Source: Juglans regia (taxonomy: Eukaryota > Streptophyta > Magnoliopsida > Fagales > Juglandaceae). From it: DNA of 64,000 nt. Positions 33,201 to 46,058 of this stretch are shown one piece after another; position 1 is the first letter of the stretch; each line of letters starts with the position of its first letter. The notes beneath the pieces are model-generated. The model was not told where the DNA came from. It saw nothing but the letters and a program-made list of their open reading frames with translations, and did not search any database. The stretch spans positions 36,601,866 to 36,665,865 of the forward strand of contig NC_049907.1 of NCBI RefSeq assembly GCF_001411555.2, given 5' to 3'. The position numbers were made by a program, and so were the translations under genes.

Positions 33201-36200
33201 TTGGTGTAACCATGCGATCAAAAGTATACCCAAATTTTGTTCCTTCTGGTCTGTTGCTAATTGTTTAGTTGTGGACATATATATATATATAATATATATA
33301 TATATGTATGGCAATCCAGTTTAGAGTGATTTCCCAATTCAACTATTTGTGATCATGTCTTTGTTGTATACGTGTATGAGTTCATTACTGATATAGCCAA
33401 TGCTGGCATTAATCCTGAACAGAGCAGGGTTACAGTGTCGTGCTCCCCGAGAAATTGCAGTCAGGGAAGTGGAATGTATACAGGTAGGGATTTTCCACTC
33501 TCTTGTATTTGCCCTATATAGAAATGATATTTGTAGTCCTGGAGTGTGCAGTCACTGCGTACTTCATTTGAAAAAATGGATAAAACTGGGACCTCCATGA
33601 AAAAATTATTTCTTTAATGGTGGCCCCCACTTTTTTTCAAAGGGAGTACGTAGGAACTGCACACTCCAGAATTGTATATAACATTACCCTTACCCTATAT
33701 TGCTCCATAATCAAAGTTCATTAGTTGCACTAGATTGCCATTTGCCCCATACTGCCCCATAATCATTTGCCGTTTCTTTTTTTGCTGTGACAGATCTGTA
33801 CGTTCTCCTTTGAAGCTTGTGAGTAGATTCCATGATCATCCTGAAATTGGCACACTTCATGATAATTTTGCGTGAGCATCCCCAATGAGTTCTTGCTAAA
33901 TTACTGTTTAGGCTGCTTCTATTTCCTGAAAATGTTTCCATTATTCAAAACCTTTTCCCCTATTATATATGTCGGCAGAAGTGTTATTTTTCTAGAATTA
34001 ATAAAGTTGATTGAAATAGATTAGACCTAAGGCTGTGTTTGGATGTGGAGATGATCTCAGATGATCTAAGTTGATTTATGAATAATAGTATTTTGTAGGT
34101 CCCATTGAGATGTGTTTGAATGTAAATAGTTTGAGATATGTGTTTGAATGTATGAAGTACGTTGAGATGTGTTTAACTTTTTTATGGGAAGTTGAAAAAG
34201 TAGTGGGTCCCATCAATGATTGATTTGAGATGAGTTGAGTTGATTTCAACAACTAAACACACCTTAATGAATTGATTGATACATACTATTTACCAAGAAA
34301 TTTCTTCCTAAAATATCTAATAACATGTTTGTTACCTAAAAGTCTTGGTTCTTATAGAAAAATATTTCCTTGAACAAAAACTGGTTCTTATTTTTCTTTT
34401 CCGAGTGTTGGTGAAACAAGCACAGCCTTAGTTCTTCTACTTTCAACTAGCACCGTGTTATTTTCATTTTATGTATTAACTGAAAGGTTTCCTTTTTGTA
34501 AACATAGGCGCTCAGTTGACACTTTCCGAGATTACAAATATCTGGGAACACGGATTCGGGTTGACGGCACGATTGGAGAGTATGTATATTTTTCTTTTCT
34601 TGGGTATGTAAGCTAAGCACTAAACTTTTCATATATTGTTTCCTCATTCATTTGCATTACTTTTCACCCGTCAAGGTACAAATGGATGACATATGGAGAA
34701 GCAGGTACTGCTCGGTCCGCTATAGGTTCTGGCCTAATTTTTCATGGGATACCAAAGGTGAACGTCTGAAAAATTGATTTTATAATCGAAGATGATTTTT
34801 TTTTTTTCATTGAAGTTTATATTTTAATTTGGTTCATTGTTGATAGTCGATGTCCTTGATATTTTCTTGCAGTCTGTAACTACTGTTGCTTTATTTTACA
34901 GGGGTCTTGCATTGGGTTGTACTTCATCAACAGACCTGAATGGCTTATTGTTGATCATGCTTGCTCTGCATATTCTTTCATATCGGTTCCTTTATATGAC
35001 ACTCTTGGTTTGTTACACGCCGTTTCATATATTTTCATTAAGATCTTGCCTAGTTTTGCAGCTGCAGACGTTATGGTAGATTATTGTCACTGATAAAAAA
35101 AAAATTATTGTAGATTATTGTATACTTTTCAGGTCCCGATGCAGTCAAGTACATTGTAAATCATGCTGCTCTACAAGTTATATTTTGTGTGCCTCAAATC
35201 TTAAATACTGTGAGTTTAATCTAGATTCTGCTCAGCTGTGGCTAACAAAAGCAGTTTCACTTGATATTGGCTTTCGGACATCAGTTCAGACTTTGTATGT
35301 TATTAGGCTAAGGTCTCGTTTGGTTACACAGATGAGATGAGATAAGAAATCTATGAATAGTAGTGAGATAATTTATGAATAGTAGTGAAATGGTTTGAGT
35401 TAAGATTTTTATGAGGTTTTGGCAAATGAGAAGAAAAAGTTCAATAAAAAAATTATAAAGTTAAAAGAGGGTTAGAATATAATTTTTTAATATTATTTTT
35501 GTTTTGGTATTTGAAAAAGTTGAATTATTTTTTGTGTTTTGTTTGGAAGTTTGAGAAAGTTGTAATGATTAGCTGAAAAAGTTGAAAAATTTGAAAATTT
35601 GAAATTGAAAAATATTTGTGTTTGAATGGTGTTTGGATGTTGAGATGAGATGAGATGGTTTGAAAGGTTTGTGAAATCAAACTAGGCCTAAAAATGTAAA
35701 ATTTGAAATGACAACCTTAATAAAATCAATGACGACTTTGCATATTGTGGATAGGATTGGCGATTGGCTTGTGGATTCTTGACCAAAATGTAATGCAGGG
35801 TGGAGGGTATACATATCGATTGATTAGATTCTATCATATGTTATTTTGCTTACTCTGGAGCAAAGGACCATAAATCTATGTAAACTGAGATCTGAGAAGA
35901 GTAATGGATAGGAGGAGAAATTTTCCCCTTTCTGAACATTATTCATAAGAAACTCGGAGGAGATACATATATTTTTGGTTCTTGAACAAAGGAAAACTCA
36001 ACTCAATCCAACTCAATAAATTATTCGATTTCAATTACATTCGATTTATTTCCATCTCCTTTATGGCCTACTGCCATTCAGCATATTCAACTTGAATGTA
36101 ATCCCTTATTTATGTATTTTTGACTTTTTTGCCTGACTTCACTAATTCTGCCGTCTAGTTGAGGGTGCCCTTATCCCTCTTACTACGAGCTGCCTGAGTT

Positions 36201-39200
36201 TTTACTTTTAGCCCATATAAAATATCAACATGCGCCACATTATCACATCGAGTTTGTCTCACAAATGAAATTCCTGTCTAAACTATCTCAACATGGGCTG
36301 GTCAAAGTTTACTTAAATTCTGCCACACCTGTTTAAGGATTGAGATGCAATCTTCAATTGGTTCATGAGCCAAGTCCAGATGATTAAATCCCCCTTTAAA
36401 TGTGATTTTAGAATAGGTTCCTTATGGTCTGCTATATATTGATGCTGTGCATGTGTCAAGATACATGTCTGAGAGGAGCCAACCAGCTCAACCCTATTGG
36501 ACTCCACAAATTATGTTGACCATATGCTGTACAGTCTTACAGCACTTGCCCCAATCTAGGGCGATCATGACAAATTTAGCCAATCAACCCTTTTAGATAT
36601 GTGTGTGTGTGCGCTTTTTCTTCTGTAAAGGTGATAAGAGATAATAACAAGCTACATGCAGGAGCCCTCTTCTTAACATGTTCCATTTTGTGTTATAACT
36701 ACTCATATCGGGTGCCAAACAAAAATCATTTCATGTAGTTTGCTTTGTTTGTAGACAATTTCTTTGTTTGTTGGGTCTACCTATCTCTTTGCTTTATGTG
36801 GTTTATGATTCTCATCTTGCTTCTGCATTATTTCTTATTTTGTCACTTGGATTTTGCAGTTGTTGAGCTTTTTGTTAGATATTCCAACAGTTCGCCTAAT
36901 TGTGGTATGCATGTGCACCTTGTGCCCCTGATTTCGATCCTTTTCTTGCTAGTAATTTCATCTGATTTCATCTGCTTACTCAACTACATAGGTCGTTGGA
37001 GGGATAGATGATCAAATTCCGAAGCTTCCATCATCAACAGGAGTAGAGGTTGTGACATATTCAAAACTTCTTAGTCAGGTAATCATGTACTCTTCCCTAT
37101 CAACAAAATGTTAAAGGTTTTGGGCCTAACTCCTCATTGGACTCTTAGCTATTTGGGTACTTGCAAACACGTGTTATTTAGCCTGCTCCTTTTTCTTTTT
37201 GCTACCTTCATCTTTCTGGCGGAGGTTTATTTTATAATCTGTCAATATAGTCCTAGGTCACAGTAGTGAACTCATGGGATCAGGCATATCTGGTTTATAA
37301 GATACTAGATCTTTGAATTGATCTTAGCTTATTCTTGAGATCACGCCATTTGTTTCTGAGATTTGCTATTTTCTCTGTTAATTTATGTGCACACTAATGC
37401 ATGTACACATAAAAAGATTCATAGACATGCACAAAATATACAGTCATGCGGCCATATTTTCATGGCTACATTTTGGAGAGCCAATATGATCTACAACTTT
37501 GCTATTCAAACATGTAGCAGAATTTACAGCTACTATTTGGTAGCTGAGGCTTTATCTTCTCGTAAATGTAGTAAACAAGTTGCTTTTCTCTGCCATATTG
37601 TGACATGGTCATTAAAATGCTTATTGAGGTCCTGTTGCTTAAATACATGAATATTTTACAAGATAACGTGACTTTCTTTGATTGGTAGATAAATATATTT
37701 GTTTCTAATTACGTGAATGCTTTCTTTTTAGGGCCGCAGTAATCTTCAGCCTTTTTGCTCTCCAAAACCTGATGATGTTGCTACCATTTGCTACACAAGT
37801 GGTACAACTGGGACACCAAAGGTATAACTTAGTGTAGCATTTTCAGCTTTCTGGCCTATTGAGTGATTGTAGACATGATTTGTTAATGGACTGCTGTCCA
37901 ACCACCCGGTTCTTTCTCCCTTGTATGAATTCTTGACAGGGAGCTGTTTTGACGCATGGAAACTTGATTGCAAATGTTGCCGGGACCTCCCTTTGTGCCA
38001 AATTCTTCCCATCAGATGTGTGAGTACTGGTGGTTTTGTCTAATGATATAGTACATATTCTATTATGAGAATTTTAATGACCTACTTGGTGTTTGCTGAA
38101 ACTACCTTCTATAATTCCAGTTACATATCATATCTTCCTTTGGCACACATATATGAACGAGTAACCATGGTCTCGATGACATATCAAGGAGTTGCTGTTG
38201 GATTCTATCAGGGGGTATGAATTCATCCTTTCTTTTTCTGAGATATACATAAATACATATGCTACATAAATACGTATGCACATACATGAATATGCATACC
38301 TATGTAAATAGGTATGCGCAAAAGGTATGTACGTACCTATATATGAAGGTATATTAAATGAAGCGGCAGGTGTTTTTTCTTCTCAAGATGGTTTGAATCC
38401 TCGAGCCCCTATTCTTGCTAAAGGAGTCGAAATATTCATTGCAATGTAATATGCTTTGCTCTATATTTAATATGCCATTCATGATTATATGTTCTGAGCA
38501 AATATGTATACCTTTGTTTTAAGAGTAGTGCTTTATGATTTTGTGAACTGTTGTCTACTTGCAGCGGTTCTAAGTGTCTATTTTGTTTGTTATTTTTTGT
38601 TATAGTCATCAACTTTTAAGTGGGCGAAATTATGCAATTTTGGCTACCATACCGAGAACGAAAACTTTATTGTTTAAACATAAATCATCATCCAAATTGA
38701 ACTTAGGAGCCAATCCATTCAAGTAAAATGCAGGCTGACCTTTTGATTATATTCGTTCTAGATATGAAACTGATTTTCCTAAATTTTCTGAGACTAGCCT
38801 TAACCTTTTCTCCTCACTCCTTTTGTTTGTAACTGCTGTATGCAGGATAATATGAAATTAATGGATGATATGGCTGCTCTAAGACCAACTATCTTCTGCA
38901 GTGTCCCTAGGCTGTATAACAGAATATATGCTGGGTAAAATCGATGCCTGTTGCTTTGGAAATTTGTTTTTTACAATCTGTAACACACTTTCTCACTCAT
39001 TCAGTTGGATGCTTTGATGTGCAGCATTACAAATGCTGTAAAGACATCCAGTGGGCTACGACAGAGGCTATTTAATGCTGCATACAATGCTAAGAAGCAA
39101 GCAATATTGAGTGGTAAAATATATTATCAATTAGACCTATGTATCTTTGTAGCATAAGATTCATTGCTGTTTCAGACTTTCTAGTTTTTTGTTTTTTTTG

Positions 39201-40559
39201 TTTGACAAATTGAATTCCTTTGTCTACTTTACTTATCCAAAAAAAAAAAAAATCCTTTGTCAACTTTTTTTTAGCATGCATTGAACTAGATCTGCAATGT
39301 TTTGGCATTCCCCAATCTCATATAGCTTCTTTATCCTACAATTTTCTCTGAAACAAGTTTTAGCTGCCACCATGTAGACACACATGATAGAATCTCTGTT
39401 AAGGTCATCCGCTAGAACATTGATTTTCACTCAAGAAACAAACATCATAGTAATATCTAATGACATAAGAGTTTTTCAAATCTATTAAAACATTCTCTGC
39501 AATAAACAAACTTTAAAGTTGCATTGTTCTTTCATGAGTGCCTTGGTGTCAGCCACAGAGGATGAACCTGTTCATTTGTTTCTTTACCATTTTTTCACAC
39601 AGAAATTTTTTACCCTTTTGGTGTCTATTGATGGTGATATATCTGGTTATTTCAGGAAAGAACCCTTCTCCCATGTGGGACAAGTTGGTATTCAATAAGA
39701 TAAGGGAAAAGCTGGGAGGACGAGTTCGTTTTATGGTATCAGGTGCCTCACCCTTGTCTCCTGATATCATGGAATTTTTAAAGATGTAAGTTTTTTAATG
39801 GTGTATTGAATACCAAGTGCATTGTGTTTTTTTACAATCCCCCCCCACTGGTGCAAAAAATAAAAATGAAAATGAGGCTCAATATTATGTTATACGTTGC
39901 AGCTGCTTTGGTGGTCAAGTAACTGAAGGATATGGCATGACTGAAACTTCTTGTGTCATAAGTGCCATTGAGGAGGGTGACAGTCTATCTGGCCATGTTG
40001 GCGCCCCTAATCCGGCCTGTGGTGAGTTATTGACGTGAGTTTCACATAATTTGAAAATTCTTATCCTTTAGTATATCTGCAAGAAATTCTATCTGCATAG
40101 GATGTACCGACCTTTTTTGCATCATAAATAGCCAGTCATTTGATAAGCCGGCACAAAAGTGGATGCATAAACAGTTTATGCGTAATTGAGGGCTTCATAA
40201 GAATAAGCTCTTTGTTAAAGATAGCACGTCTATATTTACTCACAGAAGGTTTTGGCTTGAGACTTGTGCAACATTAAGCTTTCTATTATTGCTGGTTGGG
40301 TTTGGTCTTGGGTTTTTCTCATATAAGGTTCAATTGTTCAAGCCAGGCTGACTTTTTTAATTGCATTTGATCATACCAGCTGGTGGTGATCAGAGTTTTT
40401 TTTTTTTTTGATAATCAAGTGGTGATCAGAGTTATGTAGACAAGAGAGGTTAATTATTTAAAACCAGTTCAATTACTGGTTCTGACATATATACATCTGT
40501 TTTTGGTCTCTCTGTGTGTGTGTATGTGGGGTCTGTGGATGTTTTTTAGGGCATATTAG

Positions 40560-40599
<40 letters not shown>

Positions 40600-42466
40600 G
40601 TTTCTTGGCATATCTTCCTATCCTTATTTGCCACTAGTCATTTCAATGTCAGCATATTCAAGTGATCTGTGTAGCACACTAGGCAAGTAAGGCATTAGAA
40701 TTCATCGCAGCAGGTTAGAGATCTTCTATGGATGTCATGTTAGAACTGACAGGATGTATATGCAAAAGATTGAACAATTCTAATTTTTAAGTTGTAAAAA
40801 CGTAAAGCTAACTAAAAACCTTGCAAGGATGTGAACAGTGATTACATGTAATATATACCTAGTGGATATTGAAGGTTTTACTGCTTTGTTAATCTTCTTT
40901 ACTAAAATTTAAGATAACCCCCCACCCGAACCATTCTTAAGACTACCAAGCCCTCTCAAAAAATTGGGACCTCTTGACTCGGGATTTCCTTTTTTCCTTT
41001 TGTCATGTCTTGCTTTTACTTTGGGCTAAGAATCTAATATCTTATGTCATATTGCCTGTTTCAGAACTAAAGCTTGTGGATGTCCCAGAAATGAACTACA
41101 CATCTGACGATAAGCCGCATCCCCGTGGTGAAATCTGCGTTAGGGGTCCTATTGTTTTCCAATGTTATTACAAAGATGAAGTGCAGACGTATGAAACTTA
41201 TGTATTTACTGGTTCTTTTGGGAATTATTACATCCATCAAATACCAATGCGTCTAATGGTTTATTCAATTGCATAGGAAAGAAGTGATTGATGAAGATGG
41301 GTGGCTTCATACTGGAGACATAGGGCTGTGGTTACCTGGTGGTCGTTTAAAAATTATTGATAGGTAAGATCATACCATCCTCAATATTTGGCCTTACTCA
41401 AGTTAGGATTAGGTAAACTATGCCATGTTTTTCATCTTCCTAATTGTGATGGGTTTAGTATATTTTTTATTGTGTGATATGCTTGATATACATTGTTGGC
41501 CTCTTCCTAAGAACATATATTTTTTGCAGTTGATGAAACTTCCCTTCAAGTATATATGTTTTTTGTTCTCTAGATGCAGAGCTCGCATTCCCTTCAACTT
41601 TTTCTTTTTCTTTTTGTGTTTTTTTTTTTTGGGGGGGTGGGGGGTGGGGCTATTGTGTTGTACTCTTAACATGTGTTGCAGGCCCACTCCTTAGAAGAAG
41701 CTTTTGAAAGGATGGTTCACCACCAGCATATACATTGGAATTTAAGCTTGCAAGGGGACTTCTGGTAGATTGAGTTCATTAGCTTCAAATAACTTGGTCG
41801 GAAAAAAAAAAAAAGAATAAGAAATTGGTCTCTTCATTCCTTTAACATTCAGCAAGTGCGTGCCCACTAAGAGTTTGTGATGACTTGATATTGTCAAATC
41901 TGAGTTAAATATTTCTGGTCCATAAGTATAGTTCTTTTTCATTATATGAGTGGCTGGTAGAGTTTTTCTAAATAGTTATTTAGTTGGCATGTAATGCCAA
42001 AGCATCATTTATAAATCTGGTATCTATAGTTTTGTATTGGCCGTTCACCTCAACAGAGGGAGTTTTTCTCATTGAACAACAAGGCACATGCCCTAGTTTC
42101 AGTTGTTTATGCTATTTCTTCAAAACGTGCACTGGCTTTGCTGAAGCAATTGAAGTGCCTTCAGCTTGTGTGCACAAGGTTTTTACTAGACTAGATGGTT
42201 GTGTTAATTTATTAAAATACAATTTCTCTGAGCTCATATATGAAGTAAGATCCATATTGATTTTAACTGTGACGTCAACATAGTAATGCTGATCTTTAGA
42301 AGATGTGAATGCTTACTGTATTTTGCCAATTGGTTTAGGAAGAAAAACATTTTCAAGTTGGCACAAGGAGAGTACATTGCTCCAGAGAAAATTGAGAATG
42401 TATATGCAAAGTGCAAATTCATTTCCCAGTGCTTTGTATATGGTAAGAAAGTGGTACTTTGCATCT

Positions 42467-42505
<39 letters not shown>

Positions 42506-43634
42506 GAGCCACTAACTGCGTATTTGTTGCTCTCGGTAGGTGATAGCCTGAATTCTTCTTTGGTAGCTGTTGTCTGTGTGGACCAAGATGTTTTGAAAGC
42601 ATGGGCTGCTTCTGAAGGCATTAAGGTTTTCAATTGGTCTTTTTAATCTGGAAAAAGAGGAGATGATAATCACTGCCCACTTATAAAAGAAGGGAGATAA
42701 CCTTCATACTTGTGAACTTGATGAATTTGACTTGTTTTCTTGTTGCATTTTGAAACTTGTAATTGCTTTATAATGTAGGCTAACATGGTTTGTAAGTGAG
42801 AAATCCAATGCATGGCATTGTATGCTTGCTTGTTTCTACTTCTTATAGATCCAAAGAGACAGAAAACATCTGATTGGTTGTTCTCTGGTTAGAAAATTTT
42901 GGTCTGTGATCTATATAGGAAAAGAGTCCTTGAGAATGAATCAAGGCTGAAAATTTTTTCATTAACAAGATCCAGTCTCTTCTTATAGTAGAAGGATTGA
43001 GTAATTTTTCTGTTAAAATATCTATAGTTCATAAAACAGCATGTGCCTTCATTTTTCCATCTTAAAAAGTAATTATGGGGCTGACTGTTGAGTTGGAAAA
43101 AATAGTTTAGAAAAGATTGGAAAAAAGATAAAATGCAAATGCATCTCTTATTTGTGATTCTCTGGCTATGTGTAATGCAGTATCAAGATCTTGGAGAACT
43201 TTGCAATGATCCAAGAACAAGGGCTTCCATCTTGGCTGACATGGATGCTGTTGGGAGAGAAGCTCAGGCAAGTTATCTCAGTATTATGCCACTTTGGCTG
43301 TCTGATTTCACCTTCGTTAGATTTCTGCCTAAAATTTTCTCCATGACTTTACAAATTTATTTGCAGCTGATAGGTTTTGAATTTGTAAAAGCTGTGACTT
43401 TGGTGCTTGAACCGTTCACCGAGGAGAACGGCCTGCTTACTCCGACATTTAAGGCAAGTGATCAGTTTGAAGTACCTGAGAACAATTGCATGGTTTGATC
43501 AAACATGCTGTTTTGACTATTTCGTTGTATTTCACCAGATCAAGAGACCCCAAGCGAAGGAATACTTTGGAAAAGCAATATCTAACATGTACGCGGAGCT
43601 CTCTACCTCAGACCCCTCCCAGAAACCATTGTGA
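30269..43634 (+). CDS. LACS6: Peroxisomal long-chain acyl-CoA synthetase (LACS6 type)
   Basis: Exons: 30269-30383, 33423-33483, 33794-33871, 34508-34579, 34676-34757, 34902-35007, 35133-35209, 36860-36904, 36992-37078, 37732-37821, 37940-38019, 38121-38214, 38846-38934, 39025-39113, 39656-39785, 39903-40021, 41065-41188, 41277-41363, 42339-42442, 42540-42625, 43181-43267, 43367-43453, 43539-43634; 694 residues in frame, near the roughly 700 of the family. It activates fatty acids with ATP and CoA for peroxisomal beta-oxidation. The N-terminus carries a PTS2 signal (RLKAIHGHL, 9-17). AMP-binding motif [11 protein letters not shown] spans 262-272, EGYGMTETS about 440-448, HTGDIGLW about 522-529, and [14 protein letters not shown] about 548-561. 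The C-terminus is QKPL, with no PTS1, which favours LACS6 over LACS7. The start ATG has a strong context (GCCATGG). The last two introns use GC donors. Gly in the usual GYY motif is Cys505. Confidence 0.96.
32321..32718. mobile_element. Tourist-like MITE, copy E (398 bp, LACS6 intron 1)
   Basis: Flanked by TTA at 32318-32320 and 32719-32721. Right terminus reversed reads GCCCTAGTTTGGATAGTGAG; left terminus GGGATGCTTGGGGAATGAG. GATGAGAT words lie inside both ends. Confidence 0.82.
32752..33077. mobile_element. Tourist-like MITE, copy F (326 bp, LACS6 intron 1)
   Basis: The best preserved copy. GGCCTGGTTTGGATAATGAG at the left and GGCCTGGTTTGAATAGCAAG as reverse complement of the right end, flanked by TAA at 32749-32751 and 33078-33080. 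TIR form and TAA duplication identify the Tourist/PIF-Harbinger group. It lies only 33 bp after copy E. Confidence 0.88.
33276..33305. repeat. (TA)n microsatellite
   Basis: Alternating TA run in LACS6 intron 1, with one interruption. Confidence 0.9.
34031..34264. mobile_element. Tourist-like MITE, copy G (234 bp, LACS6 intron 3)
   Basis: Left GGCTGTGTTTGGATGTGGAG, right end reversed AGGTGTGTTTAGTTGTTG, flanked by TAA (34028-34030 and 34265-34267). Interior with GAGATGAGTTGAG words. A diverged relative of copies E, F and H. Confidence 0.7.
35312..35688. mobile_element. Tourist-like MITE, copy H (377 bp, LACS6 intron 7)
   Basis: Left GGTCTCGTTTGGTTACACAG, right end reversed GGCCTAGTTTGATTTCAC, flanked by TAA (35309-35311 and 35689-35691). 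The interior is close to copy F, including TTAAGATTTTTATGAGG-like and GAAAAAGTTGAAT words. Confidence 0.85.
38294..38317. repeat. Perfect 10-bp inverted repeat with 4-nt loop
   Basis: GCATACCTAT, loop GTAA, ATAGGTATGC within a tract of related TATGCATAC/GGTATG words in LACS6 intron 12. It could form a hairpin; no function is apparent. Confidence 0.8.
40560..40599. repeat. (TC)n(TA)n microsatellite
   Basis: Compound dinucleotide run in LACS6 intron 16. Confidence 0.93.
42469..42501. repeat. (CT)n microsatellite
   Basis: About 33 bp of CT repeat in the short intron between LACS6 exons 42339-42442 and 42540-42625. Antisense ORFs here are low-complexity artefacts. Confidence 0.95.
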
Positions 43635-43792
43635 AGTTGAACTTGTAAGAAGCAGAGAACTAAGAACAAGCCAAAGTATTTATGATGCGCACACATCCTC
43701 GAACGGCAAAATTATTCTTAGTGGTGACTGCTGGCTTTGTTGGACCTGTCGTCATCATCTGCAAAGCATCCTGCATCATAATTTTCTCTCAA

Positions 43793-43798
43793 AATAAA
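43793..43798 (+). promoter_or_regulatory. Possible polyadenylation signal of LACS6
   Basis: AATAAA about 160 bp after the LACS6 stop codon. Plant signals are loose, so this is only a plausible site. Confidence 0.3.
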
Positions 43799-43799
43799 A

Positions 43800-44919
43800 T
43801 GATTTAACTAGACATCTACAACCTTTACTGTTATCTAAATGAACTAATTTATTTCTGCACTTATCTGATTGTTTTCTTGGCAAGTAAATAATTTCTTTTC
43901 TTTTATTATTGCCAATGGGAATGAAGAGAAGTAAAAGGTTCAGAGGTAAAACACTACTGGCAACAGAACAAACTGAACAATCATTTTATAAATTATAATT
44001 GACAAGTGCTAAACAATAAAATGGCAATTTCAAATTTTTAAAAAAAAAGTACTATTCATCATCTCATTATTTCCTAATTTGATGTCACGCCAAGAAATAA
44101 TAAAACTATGATGGTCAAAATGAAAAAATATTAATCTTCTTTCAAATAATTTTAATGGTGTTATCAGTTCCACACTTGATGATCATGAAATTGAGGATAT
44201 TCGCCAGCCACTGATTTTGATAAGAGAAAAATTTGCGGCGGATGGGTTTAAAAGAAGTTTTCATACTAGCCATTGATAGTGTGCCACGTAAGCACTCCAG
44301 GAAAAAAAGTGCTGGAGTCGTGCCCACTCAATCCGCCTCTTTTCCTTCTCCCTCCCCTGTCTCAGTTCATCTGCATGCAAGTCTCATTTATGAGATTTCT
44401 CCATCTACTCCAAACTGCCTAACCTCAACACAAGGACTCAGAGCTTGCTGAAGAGAGAAATGTTGAGAAGTTGCATTTCATCTCTTGATGTTCTATAGAA
44501 GTTATTTATGGCCCCTCAGAAAACCTTTGTTGGCAAACTTCCATCTATCAGGATCAATCTTTTCAAAGTCCTAGAAATATTAAATCCCGTATTCAGTATT
44601 GTCAAAAACAAGAAAAATATTAATAATAAATCACCAATTACATTCGGAATTCCATTTTCTATTAGGATAGCCTTACTAGTTTTTCTGCTAGTGGTAGGTA
44701 AGATTAATTTTTTATGTGCCATACATGGTAAAAGAGTAGAGACAGACCAAGGTGGAATTGAAAAAGTTTCCCATCCAAACCGAAAAAAAAGAAGAGAGAG
44801 AAAGAAAACCACAAAGATAAGAAAGTAAATCATAAGTGGGAAGAAAATTGCGGCTTGTAATGCAAAGCTATTGTACAAACAAGACAACTAAAAGAGGGTA
44901 CCGATTGAACATTCTAGCG

Positions 44920-44970
<51 letters not shown>

Positions 44971-46030
44971 AGAGATCCTTTAAAAGAATACTCTTGAAGA
45001 GAATACTTTTGTTTATCTCAGCTGTTGAAGAGGATACTTACATAAGTATTGAGCTGCCTGACAAAGCTTGAGAAATAGTTGTGCTTTATGTATCTTGGAA
45101 GGAGATGTGTAGAGAATGAATAAGGATCCCGCACAACAAAGTTGTTGCCTCCCCTGCTCTAGGAAACTATGTGATTGGTGGATGGGTCATCCACCATGTC
45201 AAAGGTCTTCGTGAGAAATGGTGGAGGTCCTATCTTTTTTCTGGGTCAGTAATATTAACTTACTTTTAATTTGATTGTCCTCAGTCTTGGTGGGTGCTGT
45301 CCATCTTTTCTTTTTGTTTTGTTCGTTGTGGTAGGAGCAGGATTGGGTGAGAGGGAGATGGAAAGAAATAGGATTTTTTTAAGAAATGAGACTTGCGTGC
45401 AGATGAACTAAGGCAGGGGAGGGAGAGATTTAGAGAAAAAAAGGGGGATCAGATGGATGCGGCTCTAACATTTTTTTTCCTAGAGTGCCTACATGGCATG
45501 CTATTATTGGTTGGTGCAAATACCTATTTTAAACTGACTCCAAGTTTTTCTCTTTTGATAATTATACATCCCTATAAAACCAAGATAAAATCTTCTGAAA
45601 TCATGAGAATGAATATTAACGTGCGATGAAGCATTCACAAAGTGTTTTTGGTGTCAATTTTTTTTCGAGCTTCCAAAGTCCTCTTTCATGTAATGTCATG
45701 AAAAGGACCTCAATGCAATCTGACAAAGACCAACATGCACTGGTAGCATAAAAAGAAAGTGGAGTAGGCTCGGTGCACGGGACGGCCCATGACCCACATC
45801 CGTTGTTAAAAAATGACATAAGATTGGAGTGATGCAATCCGGTGAACAACATTGTCCCTAAAACTATTTAATATAATTAACTAGTCAGGGAATTTCGTGG
45901 ACATGAATGAGTACGAGACTTGTGGGGTTCATGAATGTCAGAAGAGCTCTAGCGTGGAGGCTTTCCACTTTAGTCTTTAATGCGACAAGTCCACTCCATT
46001 AAGGTCTTCTTTGACCCTCTGCAACTAGTG
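43800..46030. other. Intergenic DNA between LACS6 and CLC-d
   Basis: No recognisable gene. A related phrase (GGAGTG/TAGAGTGCC... CATG) occurs around 44280-44320 and 45470-45510 with ACTCCAGG/TTTTTTTCCTAG neighbours, perhaps two decayed pieces of one repeat. Short ORFs (44508-44828, 45393-45629) have no family features. Confidence 0.4.
44922..44970. repeat. (GA)n tract with poly-G end
   Basis: About 39 bp of GA repeat followed by ten G. Confidence 0.95.
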
Positions 46031-46037
46031 TTACCAC

Positions 46038-46058
46038 CACGTGGCGTATCAACACGTG
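46038..46058. promoter_or_regulatory. Pair of G-box/ABRE-like cores upstream of CLC-d
   Basis: CCACGTGGC (core 46038-46043) and ACACGTGT (core 46053-46058) lie 15 bp apart, and a further CCACGTCA occurs near 46230. ACGT-core motifs of this form bind plant bZIP/bHLH factors, and paired ABREs are typical of abscisic-acid-responsive promoters. They lie about 680 bp upstream of the CLC-d start codon. Function is inferred. Confidence 0.4.

Noticed and set aside
42234..42633. Two antisense ORFs of over 100 codons
   Set aside because: They lie over LACS6 exons on the other strand and contain RERERERE from the CT microsatellite.
44508..44887. Opposing ORFs of 106 and 123 codons between LACS6 and CLC-d
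   Set aside because: Low-complexity and AT-rich with no domain; both strands are open by composition.
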